DNA of 64,000 nucleotides from Nocardia brasiliensis IFM 10847. Its GTDB lineage: Bacteria > Actinomycetota > Actinomycetes > Mycobacteriales > Mycobacteriaceae. A program made the translations under genes and the position numbers. How positions within the stretch are numbered: position 1 is the stretch's first letter; every line of letters starts with the position of its first letter. The DNA is taken from NCBI RefSeq assembly GCF_000710915.1, contig NZ_BAUA01000046.1, positions 52,299 to 116,298 of the forward strand, in the 5' to 3' direction. Of the stretch, positions 63,961 through 64,000 are shown piece after piece. Below the pieces are notes generated by a model. That model searched no databases and was not told the origin of the DNA. It saw only the letters and a list, made by a program, of their open reading frames with translations.

Positions 63961-64000
63961 GGAGCCAACTCAACACCGTCCGACACCTAGACCTCCCCGC

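Overview
The window is high-GC actinobacterial DNA, most consistent with Nocardia or a close mycolic-acid relative. The basis is gene content and inference, not a database match: a FadD32-type fatty acyl-AMP ligase, a KasA/KasB-type ketosynthase, a mycolyltransferase-like esterase, two MmpL transporters, mycothiol-type DinB enzymes, an actinobacterial QcrB, a bacterial nitric oxide synthase and a WS/DGAT acyltransferase. Genes are dense, often share ATGA/GTGA overlaps, and frequently start with GTG.

Layout. 0-10 kb: a cytochrome P450 cut by the left edge, a DinB/MDMPI-like protein, a receptor Ser/Thr kinase with an extracytoplasmic ligand-binding domain, a GNAT acetyltransferase, a methyltransferase, a WS/DGAT acyltransferase and an orphan QcrB paralogue. 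10-13.4 kb: a 990-residue caspase-like/NACHT-like/TPR protein, the best candidate for a defence or programmed-death system, followed by a DUF397 gene. 13.7-18.7 kb: DUF309, then gluQRS, a Q-precursor transporter and tgt (a queuosine salvage set) interleaved with an RDD and a DUF4190 membrane protein. 18.8-22.5 kb: a heterodimeric ABC exporter. 22.6-28.8 kb: Rrf2 and TetR regulators and two tandem MmpL genes behind a clear TetR-type operator. 28.8-34 kb: three paralogous small membrane proteins, a split AhpD-like pair, a secreted protein, a deletion scar joining the tails of an NmrA-like and an HxlR gene, and an acyl-CoA dehydrogenase-like flavoprotein with a divergent TetR gene. 34-38.5 kb: methyltransferase/MerR pair, DUF427, tRNA-Ser(CGA), tadA and its partner, prephenate dehydrogenase, DUF1089. 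38.5-46 kb: a second heterodimeric ABC exporter carrying a tandem-repeat insertion, then FadD32-like and Kas-like genes. 46-48 kb: a C5 DNA methyltransferase overlapping vsr. 48-58.7 kb: housekeeping and secreted proteins, NO synthase with a truncated DoxX gene, mycolyltransferase-like esterase, aminotransferase, dienelactone-hydrolase-like protein. 58.7-61.5 kb: tRNA-Ser(GCT), tRNA-Arg(ACG), two secreted proteins and a DUF4235/DUF3618/holin-like membrane operon. 61.6-64 kb: unrecognised genes and a 3' fragment of tRNA-Ser(TGA) that looks like the outer attachment site of an integrated element running off the right edge.

Themes. Several genes meet in tRNA wobble modification: Tgt, GluQRS and the transporter for queuosine, and TadA with its natural substrate tRNA-Arg(ACG). 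Others concern cell-envelope lipids (FAAL, Kas, MmpL, ABC pairs, esterase, WS/DGAT). At the DNA level, the window holds a family of 59-61 bp hairpins with a shared frame at three gene ends, other long terminator hairpins, and a cluster of TTGTGCACA motifs between 4.5 and 5.6 kb.
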